Below are positions 16,644 to 16,895 of a stretch of 16,895 bases of DNA, one piece after another. The stretch is from an uncultured Prevotella sp. Lineage in GTDB: Bacteria > Bacteroidota > Bacteroidia > Bacteroidales > Bacteroidaceae. The notes beneath the pieces are model-generated. The model did not search any database. It was not told the DNA's origin and saw nothing but the letters and a program-made list of their open reading frames with translations. The stretch is taken from NCBI GenBank assembly GCA_946623195.1, contig CAMOQW010000040.1:1-16895 (forward strand), written 5' to 3'. A program made the position numbers and the translations under genes. How positions within the stretch are numbered: position 1 is the stretch's first letter; every line of letters starts with the position of its first letter.

Positions 16644-16645
16644 TC
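16592..16645. repeat. Right REP copy, shorter by 11 bp in one arm
   Basis: It starts GATCATG, then runs directly into the 47-bp repeat ending CCCCATGATC. Compared with the full 65-nt left copy (minus strand), 11 bases (GGGACAGGTTG) are missing between GATCATG and TTTGAAG. The inner 13-bp stem with its bulged G and AAC loop is intact. The outer stem shrinks to 7 bp, leaving AACCTGTCCC unpaired. Confidence 0.85.
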
Positions 16646-16689
16646 TTCACAGACGAGCCTGGCTTCTGCAATAAAAAGGAGACCAAAAG

Positions 16690-16721
16690 TTTGGAGTTTC
16701 CAGCTTTTTTGTGTACTTTTG
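16690..16721 (+). promoter_or_regulatory. Perfect-consensus Bacteroidota promoter (TTTG-N20-TACTTTTG)
   Basis: TTTG (16690-16693) and TACTTTTG (16714-16721) are 20 nt apart, followed by CACCC as at the other promoters. It starts about 45 nt beyond the right repeat and reads into the partial gene at 16786, giving a leader of about 55-60 nt. A 12-codon ORF (16732-16770) lies in the leader; nothing else is recognised in 16646-16785. Confidence 0.85.
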
Positions 16722-16785
16722 CACCCACCCTATGAAGATGTTTTATTGTATTTTTGTACCGTCTAAATAGAATCGTTGTCGCTTT

Positions 16786-16895
16786 ATGTACGAGCAGATA
16801 CAGGAAGATAGCCTCTTTACTATATTATATTCAGCGGTGACGACCATGGCTCTGCTGACCGGCTGTTATCTGCTGTTCAGCAAGGCTAATGCCTT
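16786..16895 (+). CDS. N-terminus of a membrane protein, possibly an AraC-type membrane-anchored regulator (3' end outside window)
   Basis: The frame starts MYEQIQEDSLFTILYSAVTT and stays open to the window end (36 codons). An in-frame TAG at 16768-16770 with no other ATG makes 16786 the only normal start. After a short acidic cytoplasmic or periplasmic start, a hydrophobic helix runs from about residue 10 to 31 (FTILYSAVTTMALLTGCYLLF), then SKANA. This beginning resembles Prevotella proteins with an N-terminal membrane region and a C-terminal helix-turn-helix domain of AraC type. That is recalled, not tested, and the diagnostic part is not in the window. Confidence 0.6.
   Translation, partial: MYEQIQEDSLFTILYSAVTTMALLTGCYLLFSKANA

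Larger units (their letters stand above)
15136..16645. mobile_element. RAYT/REP-type element bounded by a perfect 47-bp inverted repeat
   Basis: The ends are exact inverted copies: 15136-15182 and 16599-16645 match over all 47 positions. The interval holds a REP-associated tyrosine transposase (plus strand) near the right end and two small genes (minus strand) near the left end. The GGGGACAGG core of the repeat recurs, from memory, in REP families linked to RAYT genes in other bacteria. Whether the whole 1.5 kb moved as a unit, or two REPs flank a resident RAYT gene by local spread, cannot be decided from one sequence. No clear target-site duplication is visible apart from GATC, which belongs to the repeat ends. 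Confidence 0.7.

Noticed and set aside
15136..16645. CRISPR array
   Set aside because: There are only two repeat copies, inverted and about 1.4 kb apart, with no regular spacers and no cas genes; they are REP ends.
16732..16770. 12-codon ORF (MKMFYCIFVPSK) in the leader of the last gene
   Set aside because: No run of regulatory codons, no attenuator hairpins and no ribosome-binding support; probably chance.

Overview
The window looks like a chromosomal segment of a Bacteroidota bacterium, most likely Prevotella or a close relative. Four things point there: promoters of the Bacteroidota type (TTTG-N20-TAnnTTTG) and few Shine-Dalgarno sites; an Oar-like TonB-dependent receptor followed by a BACON-domain lipoprotein; the gene order metK - DUF4271 - hemD - rnpA - yidD - tyrS; and a codon use typical of mid-GC Prevotella. 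The genus is inferred from style, not from a database match.

Layout. Bases 1-1727 hold a Na+/phosphate cotransporter with a PhoU-like tail, cut by the window edge and missing only its first residues. A promoter near 1797 starts a long run of same-strand genes. First comes an envelope module (1845-9717): an Oar-type TonB-dependent outer-membrane receptor, a lipoprotein with the order BACON-OB-BACON-OB-OB, and an exported M16 zinc peptidase. It continues with little or no spacing into housekeeping genes (9759-14822): S-adenosylmethionine synthetase, a six-helix DUF4271 membrane protein, uroporphyrinogen-III synthase, the RNase P protein, YidD and tyrosyl-tRNA synthetase. A separate tRNA-Gln(UUG) gene follows, with a perfect-consensus promoter and its own terminator.

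The accessory part is 14990-16650. A perfect 47-bp inverted repeat (15136-15182 and 16599-16645) encloses a REP-associated tyrosine transposase (RAYT, plus strand) and a divergent pair of tiny membrane-protein genes (69 aa and 28 aa, minus strand). The left repeat belongs to a 65-nt hairpin that is almost perfectly paired. The right repeat supplies the last residues and the stop codon of the RAYT gene. The left boundary abuts the 3' remnant of a minus-strand gene that seems to have lost its 5' part. To the right, a perfect-consensus promoter drives a gene that runs off the window and begins like a membrane-anchored AraC-type regulator.

How the genes may work together. The receptor, lipoprotein and M16 peptidase could form a protein or peptide transport-and-processing unit, by analogy with Fus/PqqL systems; this is inference. 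The housekeeping block joins SAM synthesis, tetrapyrrole synthesis, tRNA 5' maturation, membrane protein insertion and tRNA charging, a mixed but recurrent Bacteroidota arrangement. The RAYT region is the most likely mobile or novel element.
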